Below the pieces are notes generated by a model. The model made no database searches, was not told the DNA's origin, and was given only the letters and a program-made list of their open reading frames with translations. Below are positions 8,875-17,115 of a DNA stretch of 40,599 bases, piece after piece. A program made the translations under genes and the position numbers. Within the stretch, counting starts at the first letter, position 1. Each line of letters starts with the position of its first letter. The stretch comes from Acidobacteriaceae bacterium. Lineage in GTDB: Bacteria > Acidobacteriota > Terriglobia > Terriglobales > Acidobacteriaceae. The stretch lies in the NCBI GenBank assembly GCA_003168355.1, contig PMSQ01000165.1, positions 1 to 40,599 of the forward strand, in the 5' to 3' direction.

Positions 8875-9834
8875 TCACGGAGCGCTGCGTTCCACTCCGG
8901 CTTCTTCTTTTTTGACCGTCTTACATGCCCATGCCATGCGCGGCGTATTATGCGCGATGCCGAACTGTCCCCGCGCATTCAGCGCGATGATGCCGCCATG
9001 CCCATTCAATCGCTGCTTCAGATAATTCATCGCTTCCTGCGCCGCCCACTCCGGAAGATTTCCGGCGGAGACGCGGTCGGCCGTCCACTTGGCCAGCACC
9101 AGCTTCATAATCGGTTCGCCCCAGCCCGTGGTGGAGACGGCCGCGCTCAAATTGTCGGCATAGCATCCGCACCCAATCAGCGAGGAATCCCCTAGTCGCC
9201 CCGGAGCTTTGTTCAAAGTCCCTCCGGTAGAAGTGGCCGCCGCGACGTTGCCCGCACGATCCAGCGCCACTGCGCCCACCGTATCGTGCGAAATCACAGG
9301 CGCGAACATGTCGTTCCCATCTTTCCCAGACCGAGACGACGCCGCAGAGGACGATCCCTGCGCCACCGTCTCCCGCTGATACTCCCGCAGACGTTCCACC
9401 TCGCGCGCGATCACCAAATCTTCGTTCTTGCACAGCTCTACCCCATGCTCGGCTGCGAATCGCTCCGCGCCTTCGCCCACAAAATACACATGTGGACTCT
9501 CACTCAAAATCTTCCGCGCCGCCCGCACCGGATTGCGCACCCGCTCCACGCAGCCCACACCTCCGGCCCGCAGCGTGGCGCCGTCCATGATCAGCGCATC
9601 CATCTGCACCTTGCCATCGCGATTCAGAAAGCTGCCCCGCCCCGCATCGAACGTTTCGTCGTCCTCCATAATGACGACCGCTTCCTCAATCGCATCCAGC
9701 GCAGCGCCGCCACGCTTCAGCACTCGCCATCCCGCCGCGAGAGCATCGCGCACGCCACGCAGGTGGCTTTCCACCATGTCATCGGGTATGGCCCAGGCAC
9801 CGCCGTGAACGACAAGAACGGGATCAGTCGGCAA
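8875..9834 (-). CDS. Isoaspartyl peptidase / plant-type L-asparaginase (Ntn hydrolase)
   Basis: A precursor of 319 residues that cleaves itself into two chains and then hydrolyses beta-aspartyl dipeptides or asparagine. The N-terminus LVVHGGAWAIP, the segment FDAGRGSFLNRDG, and the autocleavage site HDTVGAVALD with nucleophile Thr185 are diagnostic of the family. STGGTLNKAPGRLGDSSLIGCG follows in the beta chain. A Ser/Gly-rich linker (residues ~160-173) precedes the cleavage site, as expected. Translation starts at a TTG (9834) with a GAGGA eight to nine bases upstream. The gene lies in a long leftward run, between the phosphatidyltransferase and the nucleotidyltransferase. Confidence 0.93.
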   Translation of the reverse strand: MPTDPVLVVHGGAWAIPDDMVESHLRGVRDALAAGWRVLKRGGAALDAIEEAVVIMEDDETFDAGRGSFLNRDGKVQMDALIMDGATLRAGGVGCVERVRNPVRAARKILSESPHVYFVGEGAERFAAEHGVELCKNEDLVIAREVERLREYQRETVAQGSSSAASSRSGKDGNDMFAPVISHDTVGAVALDRAGNVAAATSTGGTLNKAPGRLGDSSLIGCGCYADNLSAAVSTTGWGEPIMKLVLAKWTADRVSAGNLPEWAAQEAMNYLKQRLNGHGGIIALNARGQFGIAHNTPRMAWACKTVKKEEAGVERSAP

Positions 9835-9904
9835 GAATTGTCCTCAGAAGAAGTGAAATGACCGAATAGTCTAGCATCGCGTGCGGCAAAAAATCCGGAA
9901 GGCG

Positions 9905-10564
9905 TTAGGCTGCTTGGCCTGCCTTAGTGGCGGTGTTCGGCGTATCCTGGGTGCGGGTCCAGGTGTAGCGCATGCGGTGGATCACGGTAATGGTTGATAG
10001 CACAGCGATCACCCACAGCACCGGGGCCATGCGGTTGAAGAGTGCGCCGATAATCACCAGCACCAGGCGCTCTGGACGTTCCATAAATCCCACGCGGCAG
10101 GATCCAATCAGCGACTCGGCGCGGGCGCGCGTGTAGCTCACCATGATGGCGCTGACCATCACAAAAGCAGTAAGCACCACGTAGAAGAAGCGGTCTCCGC
10201 GCGCATAGAAAACCAGCAACCCAAGGAACTGCGAGGCATCGCTGTAGCGGTCGACCACGGAATCGAAGAACGCTCCGAAGCGCGTGACCCGGTTGGTGGC
10301 GCGCGCTACCTGCCCGTCGACGAGATCGAAGAAGCCGGAGAAGATAATCACCAGGCCAGCCAGAAAGAACAAATGCCGCTCGGTCCCGGCGGTGGCGGAG
10401 CCGAACAGGATCGCGGCCCAGGTGTTCACGACCAGCCCCATGAAGGTGAGGACGTTGGGATTGATGCGCGATAGCGCGAGCCAGCGGACGATGGTATCGA
10501 GCAGGACGCCGCAGGCGCGCCCGAAGGCGCTAGTCCATGATCTATTTGACGACGCCATGGACAT
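9905..10564 (-). CDS. CDP-alcohol phosphatidyltransferase family membrane protein
   Basis: A membrane protein of 219 residues with the CDP-alcohol phosphotransferase signature within residues ~82-110 (DLVDGQVARATNRVTRFGAFFDSVVDR). It joins a CDP-activated lipid head group or diacylglycerol to an alcohol. Five or six hydrophobic segments are visible. It differs from pgsA elsewhere in this window and looks closer to the inositol-phosphate type (phosphatidylinositol phosphate synthase-like), but the substrate is not decidable from sequence. Its ATG overlaps the greA stop (TGATG), so it is coupled to greA. A second ATG two codons in (10558) is an alternative start. Confidence 0.85.
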   Translation of the reverse strand: MSMASSNRSWTSAFGRACGVLLDTIVRWLALSRINPNVLTFMGLVVNTWAAILFGSATAGTERHLFFLAGLVIIFSGFFDLVDGQVARATNRVTRFGAFFDSVVDRYSDASQFLGLLVFYARGDRFFYVVLTAFVMVSAIMVSYTRARAESLIGSCRVGFMERPERLVLVIIGALFNRMAPVLWVIAVLSTITVIHRMRYTWTRTQDTPNTATKAGQAA

Positions 10565-11058
10565 CAGGCACCCGCCTTTTCGGGATCGGCTTCGTCGTGA
10601 ACGGTGCTCAGACTCAAAATTTCCAGCTCGCGCTTGCCGTTGGGTGTGATGACGGTGGCCTCGTCGCCAACTTTCTTGTTGAGCAGGGCGTGGCCAATCG
10701 GCGAGGTGGTCGAGATCTTGCCCGCGCCTACGTCGGACTCTTCGCTGGTTACGAGCTTGTATTCTATCTCTTCATTCTTGGTGCTGTCGTAGACCTTGAC
10801 GGTGGAACCCAGCCCCACTTTGTCCCTGGGGATGTTGTTCATGTTGGTCAGGGAGAGATCGGCGAGGCGCTTGCCGAGCTGGCGAAAGCGAGCCTTGACG
10901 AACTCCTGGCGCTGCTTGGCCATGTGATACTCGGCGTTTTCGCTGAGGTCGCCGAGAGCCGCGGCCCGCTTGATCTCTTTGGGCAGCTCGTGAACGAGTT
11001 CGTGCTCGAGCGCGTCGACTTCTTCCTGCAGTTTCTTTCTAAGTTGATCAGTTTGCAT
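10564..11058 (-). CDS. greA: Transcription elongation factor GreA
   Basis: A protein of 164 residues that enters the secondary channel of RNA polymerase and stimulates cleavage of backtracked transcripts. The N-terminal coiled coil spans residues ~1-75 and carries the acidic tip LGDLSENAEYH (Asp37, Glu40 equivalent to the catalytic acids). The C-terminal FKBP-like domain includes SPIGHALLNKKVGDEATV near residues 118-135. Length is normal. Its stop overlaps the start of the phosphatidyltransferase gene. A TATAAT -10 lies only 17 bases before the ATG, so the transcript leader would be very short and without a clear ribosome site. Confidence 0.96.
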   Translation of the reverse strand: MQTDQLRKKLQEEVDALEHELVHELPKEIKRAAALGDLSENAEYHMAKQRQEFVKARFRQLGKRLADLSLTNMNNIPRDKVGLGSTVKVYDSTKNEEIEYKLVTSEESDVGAGKISTTSPIGHALLNKKVGDEATVITPNGKRELEILSLSTVHDEADPEKAGA

Positions 11059-11075
11059 ACGGTACAGTCTTGGAG

Positions 11076-11081
11076 ATTATA
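11076..11081 (-). promoter_or_regulatory. Probable -10 element of greA
   Basis: TATAAT on the minus strand, 17 bases before the greA ATG. I see no good -35 at normal spacing. The implied leader of about ten bases would make greA nearly leaderless. Confidence 0.4.
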
Positions 11082-11253
11082 AACCTGTTGCGGAGGCGGC
11101 GGGTATCCTACGGAGGGCGGCTTCAAAGCACTTGGCGGTTGTGTTACAGGCCTTCCCGGTTTGGGAGCAGCGGTCGTCTCCGTCCTGACAAATTGTTGGA
11201 GAGATCACTTCCAATCCGGGTTGCGTTGGGTACAGTTAGGTTGGGGATCTTTT

Positions 11254-11727
11254 GTGCTTTCTGGACGTGCGTTTTCCGGGCTACCGACGCGGGCGGTGCT
11301 GCGGGTTTTAGACTGGCTGGCGGAGCGTACGCTGCCGGCGGAGAAGACGGCTGAACATCATCGCACCGGACGGCGGGGAGAGGAGGCGGCTTACTTCCAT
11401 TTGAGGAAGCTGGGCTACACGATGGTGGCGCGAAACTTCCGGTCGCCGCGTTGCCGGGGAGAGATTGACTTGATCGGCTGGGAGAAGGATGTCCTCTGCT
11501 TCGTGGAGGTCAAGACGCGGACCACCCGCGACGTGAAGCCTGGACAAGCGGCTGTGGACCAGCATAAGCGGCGGGAAGTAGCGGCTGTGGTGCGAGAGTA
11601 CCTGCGGCGCTTTCCACCTTCGTGCCAGTGGCGCTTCGATATAGTAAGCGTATACTATGGGCATTCGAAGGCCAGCCAACCGCAGATTGAAGTGTTTCGA
11701 AATTCCTCCCTGACGGCTTGGAATTAA
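11254..11727 (+). CDS. YraN/UPF0102 family endonuclease-like protein
   Basis: A protein of the UPF0102 (YraN) family, a restriction-endonuclease-like fold of unknown function. After a variable N-terminus, HRTGRRGEEAAYFHLRKLGY and the nuclease-type core GEIDLIGWEKDVLCFVEVKTR are visible: the Asp and the ExK in VEVKTR correspond to PD-(D/E)XK residues. The start is uncertain. GTG 11254 (157 residues) has GGGGA six bases upstream and is preferred here. A TTG at 11161 would add 31 residues with no ribosome site. It is divergent from greA and 34 bases ahead of galT. Confidence 0.82.
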   Translation: MLSGRAFSGLPTRAVLRVLDWLAERTLPAEKTAEHHRTGRRGEEAAYFHLRKLGYTMVARNFRSPRCRGEIDLIGWEKDVLCFVEVKTRTTRDVKPGQAAVDQHKRREVAAVVREYLRRFPPSCQWRFDIVSVYYGHSKASQPQIEVFRNSSLTAWN

Positions 11728-11761
11728 AGTTTCGTCATCCTATGTTAAAGAGGTTGAGTGA

Positions 11762-12802
11762 GTGCCTGATCTTAGAAAAGATCCTATCGTTGGCCGCTGG
11801 GTGATTATTTCCACAGATCGCGCGAAGCGCCCCACGGATTTTGCCCGTGAAAATGTGAAGTTGAAAGGCGGGTTTTGTCCCTTTTGCTATGGGAACGAGG
11901 GCAAGACACCGCCCGAGATTCAGGCTTACCGTCCGGGAGCGAATGGCGGGCCAACATCGCAACGGGATACCCCGGGATGGACTGTGCGGGTGGTGCCGAA
12001 CAAGTTTCCGGCGTTGGGGATCGAAGGTACGCTGAACCGGCAGGCCGAGGGCATGTTTGACCGGATGAACGGCATTGGGGCGCACGAAGTGATCATCGAG
12101 ACGCCCGACCACAACGCGAGTCTGGCAACGCTGCCGCCGAAGCGGATTGAAGACGTGCTGTGGACGTTTCGCGACCGCATCCTCGATCTGAAGAAAGACC
12201 GGCGGTTCAAGTACATTCTGCTGTTCAAGAATCACGGCGAGGCGGCGGGAGCGTCGCTGGAGCATGCGCACTCGCAACTGATCGCATTGCCGATTCTGCC
12301 CATCAACGTGGTGCAGGAACTGGAAGGCGCGAAGCAGTACTACCTGTATAAGGAGCGCTGCGTGTTCTGCGACATCATCCGGCAGGAAACGGAAAATGGA
12401 AGCCGCGTGGTGGCGGAGAATGAAGACTTCCTGACGATTGCGCCTTACGCACCGCGCTTCCCGTTCGAAACATGGATTCTGCCGAAACAACATGAGTCGG
12501 CGTTCGAGAATTCGTCCTCACACATGTATGAGAACCTGGCCAAGGCGCTGAAGACGCTGCTGATCAAAGCCGACCGCGTGCTGGATAATCCGCCCTACAA
12601 TTTGGTGATCCACACTTCGCCGGCGCAGGATCCGACCAACGATCACTATCACTGGCATCTGGAGTTTATGCCGAAGCTGACCAAGACCGCGGGATTCGAA
12701 TGGGGCACGGGTTTCTACATCAATCCCACGCCGCCGGAGGAAGCGGCGAAGTTTTTGCGCGAAGCCAGCGTGGAAGAACCGGTTCCGGCGAGTATCGGGT
12801 AG
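11762..12802 (+). CDS. galT: Galactose-1-phosphate uridylyltransferase family protein
   Basis: A HIT-superfamily nucleotidyl transferase of 346 residues. Enzymes of this family exchange UDP-glucose and galactose-1-phosphate in the Leloir pathway. The active-site motif is HAHSQ (His168, His170, Gln172), where classical GalT has HPHGQ. The second His carries the uridylyl group. Zinc sites are suggested by CPFC (Cys39/42) and CVFC near residue 201. A late HWHLEF segment is also typical. The HAHSQ variant is common in the GalT relatives of many non-enteric bacteria, some of which act as ADP-sugar or nucleotide phosphorylases, so substrate specificity is inference. The GTG start has AGAGG eight bases upstream. 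Confidence 0.85.
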   Translation: MPDLRKDPIVGRWVIISTDRAKRPTDFARENVKLKGGFCPFCYGNEGKTPPEIQAYRPGANGGPTSQRDTPGWTVRVVPNKFPALGIEGTLNRQAEGMFDRMNGIGAHEVIIETPDHNASLATLPPKRIEDVLWTFRDRILDLKKDRRFKYILLFKNHGEAAGASLEHAHSQLIALPILPINVVQELEGAKQYYLYKERCVFCDIIRQETENGSRVVAENEDFLTIAPYAPRFPFETWILPKQHESAFENSSSHMYENLAKALKTLLIKADRVLDNPPYNLVIHTSPAQDPTNDHYHWHLEFMPKLTKTAGFEWGTGFYINPTPPEEAAKFLREASVEEPVPASIG

Positions 12803-12834
12803 AAGACTGCTGGAGTTCGGCCGAGAAAAATTAG

Positions 12835-12855
12835 GGCACGGCCAGACACCGTGCC
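12835..12855 (+). terminator. Hairpin between galT and iscX, possible bidirectional terminator
   Basis: GGCACGG at 12835-12841 pairs with CCGTGCC at 12849-12855 around a 7-base loop. It lies in the convergent gap between galT and iscX. The following bases (GTTTG) are only weakly T-rich, so termination is a guess. Confidence 0.45.
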
Positions 12856-12911
12856 GTTTGTCGTTGGATGGAGCGAGATGCTGATTGGCCGCCGAGTCTA
12901 GCCTTGTTCGT

Positions 12912-13133
12912 CTATCCCTGAGTGCGATCCTGGAATTCTTCGTGCCACGCCATTTGGATGGCTTCGAGCTTGCCTTCGTTGGAGGCTGCTGGATCGCCCT
13001 TGAAATCTGGCAGTGCGGTGACGTAGCGATGCAGGTCAGTGAAGCGGACGGTGAGCGGATCGAGCTCGGGATGGATTTCAGATAGCAGGATGCCGATGTC
13101 TTCGGCGTCGTCCCAGGTGAGAGATTTCGGCAT
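12912..13133 (-). CDS. iscX: Fe-S cluster assembly protein IscX
   Basis: A small acidic helical protein of 73 residues matching IscX/YfhJ: LTWDDAEDIGILLSE, then LDPLTVRFTDLHRYV, then the NEGKLEAIQMAW segment. IscX binds the cysteine desulfurase IscS and iron and adjusts the rate of cluster assembly. It is the last gene of the isc operon, as in gamma-proteobacteria. ATG 13133 was chosen because GAGGA lies seven to eight bases upstream and the conserved part begins there. An upstream in-frame extension to 13169 lies in the hairpin-rich junction and is unlikely. Confidence 0.88.
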   Translation of the reverse strand: MPKSLTWDDAEDIGILLSEIHPELDPLTVRFTDLHRYVTALPDFKGDPAASNEGKLEAIQMAWHEEFQDRTQG

Positions 13134-13151
13134 AGGGAGTTCCTCAGGTCC

Positions 13152-13201
13152 GGCTTCAGGCTTCGGCAATCGGGCCTCAGCGAATCCTGCAAACTGAAGC
13201 C
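13152..13201 (-). repeat. Compound inverted repeat at the fdx-iscX junction
   Basis: GGCTTCAG (13152-13159) pairs with CTGAAGCC (13194-13201). Flanking CC/GG pairs extend it with one bulged C. Further CTTCGG and CCGAAG segments lie inside and just beyond. This would fold in the operon transcript between fdx and iscX. Confidence 0.5.
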
Positions 13202-13228
13202 CGGTAGCCGGAGCCCGAAGACCCGATT

Positions 13229-13645
13229 CTAGTGATGTTCTTCCGATATGTAATTACGGTTCCAGGCGGGAATCTCGACCACTATCTTACCCGGCTTCGT
13301 GATCTGCACCTGGCAGCCGAGACGCGAGTTTAACTGCAAGTCGGCCGCCATGTCGAGGCGATCGGCTTCGTCATCATCCATCGGCGAGAGATTTTCGGCG
13401 CCCTCTTTGATCCACACGTGACAGGTGGTGCAGGCGCAATTGCCGCCGCAGGCGTGGTCGAGCGTGACTCCGTAGTTGAGTGCGATGTCGAGAATCGACT
13501 CTTCCTTGCCGTGATCTTCGTAGGGCAGCTTCCCGTGCTCGAATTGCACGGTCTTACCTTCGGGCAGGAATGTGATCTGCACCGAGTTTTCGCCGGGAAC
13601 TTCCTCGGTGGCTGTGCCGGCGCCTTGCGTCTTATGTTCTGCCAT
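13229..13645 (-). CDS. fdx: Isc-type 2Fe-2S ferredoxin
   Basis: A 2Fe-2S ferredoxin of 138 residues that supplies electrons during cluster assembly on IscU. The cluster motif ACGGNCACTTCHVW holds Cys66, Cys70, Cys72 and Cys75, and the fourth ligand is Cys111 (LGCQV). By analogy with Isc ferredoxin, Cys66, Cys72, Cys75 and Cys111 ligate the cluster and Cys70 does not. An N-terminal extension of ~20 residues (TQGAGTATEEVPGEN) is not in the E. coli protein. The ATG at 13645 has GAGGAG five bases upstream. A GTG directly before it is a less likely start. Confidence 0.93.
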   Translation of the reverse strand: MAEHKTQGAGTATEEVPGENSVQITFLPEGKTVQFEHGKLPYEDHGKEESILDIALNYGVTLDHACGGNCACTTCHVWIKEGAENLSPMDDDEADRLDMAADLQLNSRLGCQVQITKPGKIVVEIPAWNRNYISEEHH

Positions 13646-13673
13646 CACTGCTCCTCATTGGAGTTTGAGTAAC

Positions 13674-13742
13674 TTGGTAATCGGGTAATTTTGCAACTTG
13701 AAGCCCGACAGTTTTTCAATTGCCGAATTACCCGATTACCAA
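13674..13742 (-). repeat. Inverted repeat (17-bp perfect arms) between hscA and fdx
   Basis: A 17-base arm at 13674-13690 is exactly complementary to 13726-13742, with a 35-base spacer. The core reads GGTAATCGGGTAATT. The same core recurs in the larger hairpin between hscB and hscA, so this is a dispersed AT-rich palindromic element. Confidence 0.8.
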
Positions 13743-13755
13743 ATTACAAATGTAC

Positions 13756-15657
13756 TTATTCAAACTCTGCTTTCGCCACGGGATGCGGCGCCGTCGGGCC
13801 TCCGCCCATGTCGACTTCGTCCATGGTTTTGCCTTTTAGCGCGACGGAGACGGCACTATCCATCATCAACTCGGCCAGACGCGTTGTTCCTTGGTTGAGT
13901 GCGTCGATGGCTTTGCGGATGGCTTGGTAGTCGTCTTCGCTATTTACTGCGACCAAAGCCTTCTCCATTTTCGCAATCTTTTTCTTCTCGTCGGTGGTGA
14001 GGTGACCCCAGGCTGCGCTCTTCTTGCCTTTGTCGAGTGCGGCCAGGATCGTTGCGGCTTCGTTGCGCGCTTCGATGATCTGACGCTGCCGAAAATCTTC
14101 TTCCGCGCTGTCGAAGGAATCGAGGATCATGCCCTCGACCTGCTCGTCAGTGAGGCCGTAGCTGGGCTGGACCTGAATTTCCGCCTCTTTGCCGCTGCGC
14201 TGCTCGCGAGCCGAAACGTGCAGGATGCCGTTGGCATCGATAAGGAATTTGACCTCGATGCGCGCCATTCCCGCGGCCATGGGCGGAATGCCCTTGAGAT
14301 CGAAGCGCGCCAGCGAGCGGCAGTCTTTTGCCAACTCTCTCTCGCCTTGCAACACATGAATGGCAACGTTGGCTTGACCGTCGACTTGCGTGGTGTAGTG
14401 CTGCGTGGCCGACGCGGGAATGGTTGAATTGCGCAGAATGATTTTGTCGGTGACACCGCCGGCGACTTCGATGCCCAGCGATAACGGCGTGACATCGAGT
14501 AACAGCATGTTCTCAGTTGCTTCGGAGCCTCCGCCGAGAATGTTAGCCTGCACCGCCGCACCCAGCGCAACAACTTCATCGGGATTCAGATCCGTGTGCG
14601 GCTCGCGGTGGAAGAGTTCTTTCACCAAAGCGCGAACTTTGGGGATGCGCGTGGATCCCCCTACGAGGACGACTTCGTCAATTTGTTCGGGCCTGAGGCC
14701 GGCGTCTTTCAAGGCTTGCTTGCAGGGGCCGACGGTACGGCCAATGATGGGCTGGATGATTTGTTCGAACTGCTCGCGGGTGATTTCCCGCAGATAGCGC
14801 TTCCCGCCGGGCAATTCGATATCGAGCTTCACGGATGCCTGCGAAGAGAGCGCAATCTTGGTCTCGATCACAGCTTTGCGAATGGCTTGCACGGCTTCGG
14901 CGTTGCGGCGGAGGTCGAGACCCAGGTCGCCGAGAGTATCGTCGAGGGCAATCGTAATCAGCAGGTTGTCGATATCGTCGCCGCCGAGATGTGTGTCGCC
15001 ATTGGTGGCGATGACTTCGAAGATTCCGTCGTGCAGCTTGAGAATAGAGATGTCGAAGGTGCCTCCGCCCAGATCGTAGACGGCGACGATGCCGTTTTGC
15101 TTCTTATCGAGGCCGTAGGCGAGCGACGCGGCGGTGGGTTCATTGACCAGTCGCAAGACTTCGAGGCCGGCGATGCGGCCTGCATCTTTTGTGGCCTGGC
15201 GCTGGGCATCGTTGAAATACGCGGGCACCGTGATGACGGCTTTGGTAACCGGCGCTCCGAAGAAGCGCTCGGCATTGCGCTTGAGCTGTCGCAGTATGTA
15301 CCCCGATATTTCCGGCGGTGTAAAAGTCCTCTCGCCGAGATTAATGCGGAGAACTTCGCCGGCTTGCAGATCTTCGGCAAGGCGGAAAGGGAAGAACTTC
15401 AATTCTTCCTGAATGTCGTCAACACCGCGTCCCATCAGGCGTTTGATCGAGTAGACGGCGCGCTCCGGCGTTTCGATCAGAGAATCGCGCGCGGCATTGC
15501 CAATCACCGGCTGGTTGTTGCTATCGAGCGCGACGACCGAAGGGACAAGGTTCGACCCGTCGTCGCCGGGGATCACGACAGGGCTCTCCCCTTGCATGAA
15601 GGCCACGAGAGAATTCGTGGTGCCCAGGTCAATGCCGACGATGCGATCCGATCCCAT
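13756..15657 (-). CDS. hscA: Fe-S assembly chaperone HscA (Hsp70 family)
   Basis: A specialised Hsp70 of 633 residues that works with HscB to release clusters from IscU. The N-terminal ATPase begins with [14 protein letters not shown]. Later signatures are [14 protein letters not shown] and [14 protein letters not shown], and the substrate-binding domain starts near residue 385 ([12 protein letters not shown]). Length is slightly above E. coli HscA (616) and matches HscA or a short DnaK. Context decides it: it sits between hscB and fdx, and the IscU encoded in this operon keeps the LPPVK motif that HscA recognises. The C-terminus lacks the disordered tail ending EEVD-like of general chaperones. 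Confidence 0.94.
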   Translation of the reverse strand: MGSDRIVGIDLGTTNSLVAFMQGESPVVIPGDDGSNLVPSVVALDSNNQPVIGNAARDSLIETPERAVYSIKRLMGRGVDDIQEELKFFPFRLAEDLQAGEVLRINLGERTFTPPEISGYILRQLKRNAERFFGAPVTKAVITVPAYFNDAQRQATKDAGRIAGLEVLRLVNEPTAASLAYGLDKKQNGIVAVYDLGGGTFDISILKLHDGIFEVIATNGDTHLGGDDIDNLLITIALDDTLGDLGLDLRRNAEAVQAIRKAVIETKIALSSQASVKLDIELPGGKRYLREITREQFEQIIQPIIGRTVGPCKQALKDAGLRPEQIDEVVLVGGSTRIPKVRALVKELFHREPHTDLNPDEVVALGAAVQANILGGGSEATENMLLLDVTPLSLGIEVAGGVTDKIILRNSTIPASATQHYTTQVDGQANVAIHVLQGERELAKDCRSLARFDLKGIPPMAAGMARIEVKFLIDANGILHVSAREQRSGKEAEIQVQPSYGLTDEQVEGMILDSFDSAEEDFRQRQIIEARNEAATILAALDKGKKSAAWGHLTTDEKKKIAKMEKALVAVNSEDDYQAIRKAIDALNQGTTRLAELMMDSAVSVALKGKTMDEVDMGGGPTAPHPVAKAEFE

Positions 15658-15659
15658 TT

Positions 15660-15740
15660 AGTAATTTTGTAATCGGGCAATTTGGTAATTTAGGGGCCTT
15701 CCGTTTTCAAATTACAAAATTACCCGATTACAAAATTACT
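15660..15740 (-). repeat. Large hairpin (32-bp arms) between hscB and hscA
   Basis: Bases 15660-15691 are complementary to 15709-15740 with two mismatches, leaving a 17-base loop. The right arm ends on the last base of the hscB stop codon, and the left arm lies two bases from the hscA start. It shares the GTAATCGGG core with the hscA-fdx repeat. It would form a very stable stem in the operon RNA. Confidence 0.85.
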
Positions 15741-16501
15741 CAATTTTCTAAAACCTCGCTCACGTCCCGTACCAGATTGCGGATGTAGTTGCGGCGGTTC
15801 AGCAAGTCCACCAATTTGCCGCGCTCCTGCTTGCGCTCTTCTTCTGAGACGGGCTGACCGTTCTGCTGTCGCTGGATCATTCCATCCCACGTCTCCCAGT
15901 GATCCTTTAACTCGCGCAACAGCGCTTCCTGCTTTTCTTCGAGTTCAAGCTTTTGCCGACCGATTTCTTCGATCAGGGCGGGATCGTCCTCACCCATTTT
16001 CTTGTGCATGCGCAATTCTTCGAGCTGCATGTTCAACTCAAAAACCTCCTCCAGCAAGTCGGGGGGCACAATCTGCTTTTTGAGTTCTCCGGCGGAGCGC
16101 GCTTGTTCAGTCGCCGTTTTCGATTGCTCCTCCAGTTCCACGCCTTCCAGTTGTAAAAGATACTGAGTACGTCTGATCGGGTCTTTCAATGTGCGATGGG
16201 CGTCGTTGAGCAGCGAGCTTTGTTGCAGGCTCCATTCCTGCTCCTGGCTACTGGCGCGAGCGCTGAGATCAGGATGCAGCTTGCGGCTCAGCTCGTAAAA
16301 ATCTTTCTCCAGACGGGAGATGTCGAGATTCAATTTGCGCGGCAGCCCGAAGAATGTGAAATAGTCCACCGGCACCGGAGGCTGAACTTTGCCACAGGCC
16401 GCGCAGAAATGCACGGCGCGCATAGTGCCGCACGACCAGCAGGATTGAGTCTCCTCAGGTGCGGCCTTCGCGGTTATCGTGGTTAAAGACGAGTTGGTCA
16501 T
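15740..16501 (-). CDS. hscB: Fe-S assembly co-chaperone HscB with N-terminal zinc ribbon
   Basis: A J-domain co-chaperone of 253 residues that brings IscU to HscA and stimulates its ATPase. The J domain begins near residue 47 (DYFTFFGLPRKLNLD) and has the HPD motif at 76-78. The C-terminal helical IscU-binding part follows, with a long charged coiled-coil region (ELNMQLEELRMHKK and on). The N-terminus has four cysteines (Cys21, 24, 33, 36) in CWSC/CAAC form, a zinc-binding tail absent from E. coli HscB but known from eukaryotic HSC20. Length exceeds E. coli HscB (171) by about 80 residues. ATG 16501 is used; a GTG lies directly before it. Confidence 0.93.
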   Translation of the reverse strand: MTNSSLTTITAKAAPEETQSCWSCGTMRAVHFCAACGKVQPPVPVDYFTFFGLPRKLNLDISRLEKDFYELSRKLHPDLSARASSQEQEWSLQQSSLLNDAHRTLKDPIRRTQYLLQLEGVELEEQSKTATEQARSAGELKKQIVPPDLLEEVFELNMQLEELRMHKKMGEDDPALIEEIGRQKLELEEKQEALLRELKDHWETWDGMIQRQQNGQPVSEEERKQERGKLVDLLNRRNYIRNLVRDVSEVLEN

Positions 16502-16573
16502 CACTTACTTCTTATTAATCACAACAAAGCTCAGAGTAACGGCTCGGCGAACGCTGGCTTCGTGGTGAGTTTT

Positions 16574-16593
16574 CGCGGGCAGGAGTGCCCGCG
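16574..16593 (-). repeat. GC-rich palindrome, family A copy 1 (iscA-hscB junction)
   Basis: CGCGGGCA at 16574-16581 and TGCCCGCG at 16586-16593 form an 8-bp stem with a GGAG loop. With its GCCACAC flank it matches a second copy near 21811 at 24 of 26 positions, so it is a dispersed repeat. Confidence 0.75.
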
Positions 16594-16611
16594 CCACACA
16601 AGCATGCGCGA

Positions 16612-16995
16612 TCAAGCGGAGAACGAAGTCCCGCAGCCGCACGACTTCGTGGCCTGGGGATTCACGAAGACGAATCCCTGTTGCATCAGCGTTTCCTGGT
16701 AATCCAGGATCATGCCGTGCAGGTAGATAAACGACTTCGGATCTACGAAAACGCGTACATCGCCATATTGAAAAATGCGGTCGCGTTCGCGCGGCTGCGT
16801 GTCGAAGCGGATGTTGTAACTTAGTCCAGAACAACCGCCGCCCTGCACGCCCAGGCGCAGTCCGCCCTGCTCAGGCGAAATGCCTTCCTTGGCCATCGCG
16901 CTGCGCACCTTGACCAGGGCCTTATCGGTGACCTGAATGCCCTTGGCCGGCGCGGTTTGCGAAGGTTGCGCGGTTTGTTCCGTTGCCGTTGTCAT
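16612..16995 (-). CDS. iscA: A-type Fe-S carrier protein IscA
   Basis: An A-type carrier of 127 residues that receives clusters from IscU and passes them to client proteins. The three conserved cysteines are present: Cys55 in GGGCSG, and Cys119 and Cys121 in the CGCG motif near the C-terminus. The ITVTDKA-like start of the fold begins at residue ~20 (IQVTDKALVKVRSAM), after a low-complexity N-terminal extension of about 18 residues (Thr, Gln, Pro, Ala). It lies between iscU and hscB in the isc operon, with GC-rich palindromes on both sides. Confidence 0.93.
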   Translation of the reverse strand: MTTATEQTAQPSQTAPAKGIQVTDKALVKVRSAMAKEGISPEQGGLRLGVQGGGCSGLSYNIRFDTQPRERDRIFQYGDVRVFVDPKSFIYLHGMILDYQETLMQQGFVFVNPQATKSCGCGTSFSA

Positions 16996-17056
16996 TTGAA
17001 CTACTGACGCAGTGCCTCAGCGGCAAAAGCCACTGTTAATTGTTTGGCCGCTCCAC

Positions 17057-17076
17057 GGCGCGGCTGAAGCCGCGCC
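17057..17076 (-). repeat. GC-rich palindrome at the iscU-iscA junction
   Basis: GGCGCGGC (17057-17064) and GCCGCGCC (17069-17076) form a perfect 8-bp stem with a TGAA loop. It is a different sequence from the family A palindrome. It lies downstream of iscU and upstream of iscA, so it may protect or attenuate the operon mRNA. Confidence 0.75.
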
Positions 17077-17115
17077 CTTTCAAAACTCAGCCGCATTGCG
17101 GAGCACGCGAAGAGC

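Noticed and set aside
12518..13192. 224-residue minus-strand frame over the galT end and iscX
   Set aside because: It covers a hairpin and the iscX gene in another frame, and iscX is a clear family match.
14596..15672. 358-residue open frame opposite hscA
   Set aside because: It lies entirely antisense to a clear Hsp70 and its translation has no recognisable domain; GC-rich codon bias opens such frames.
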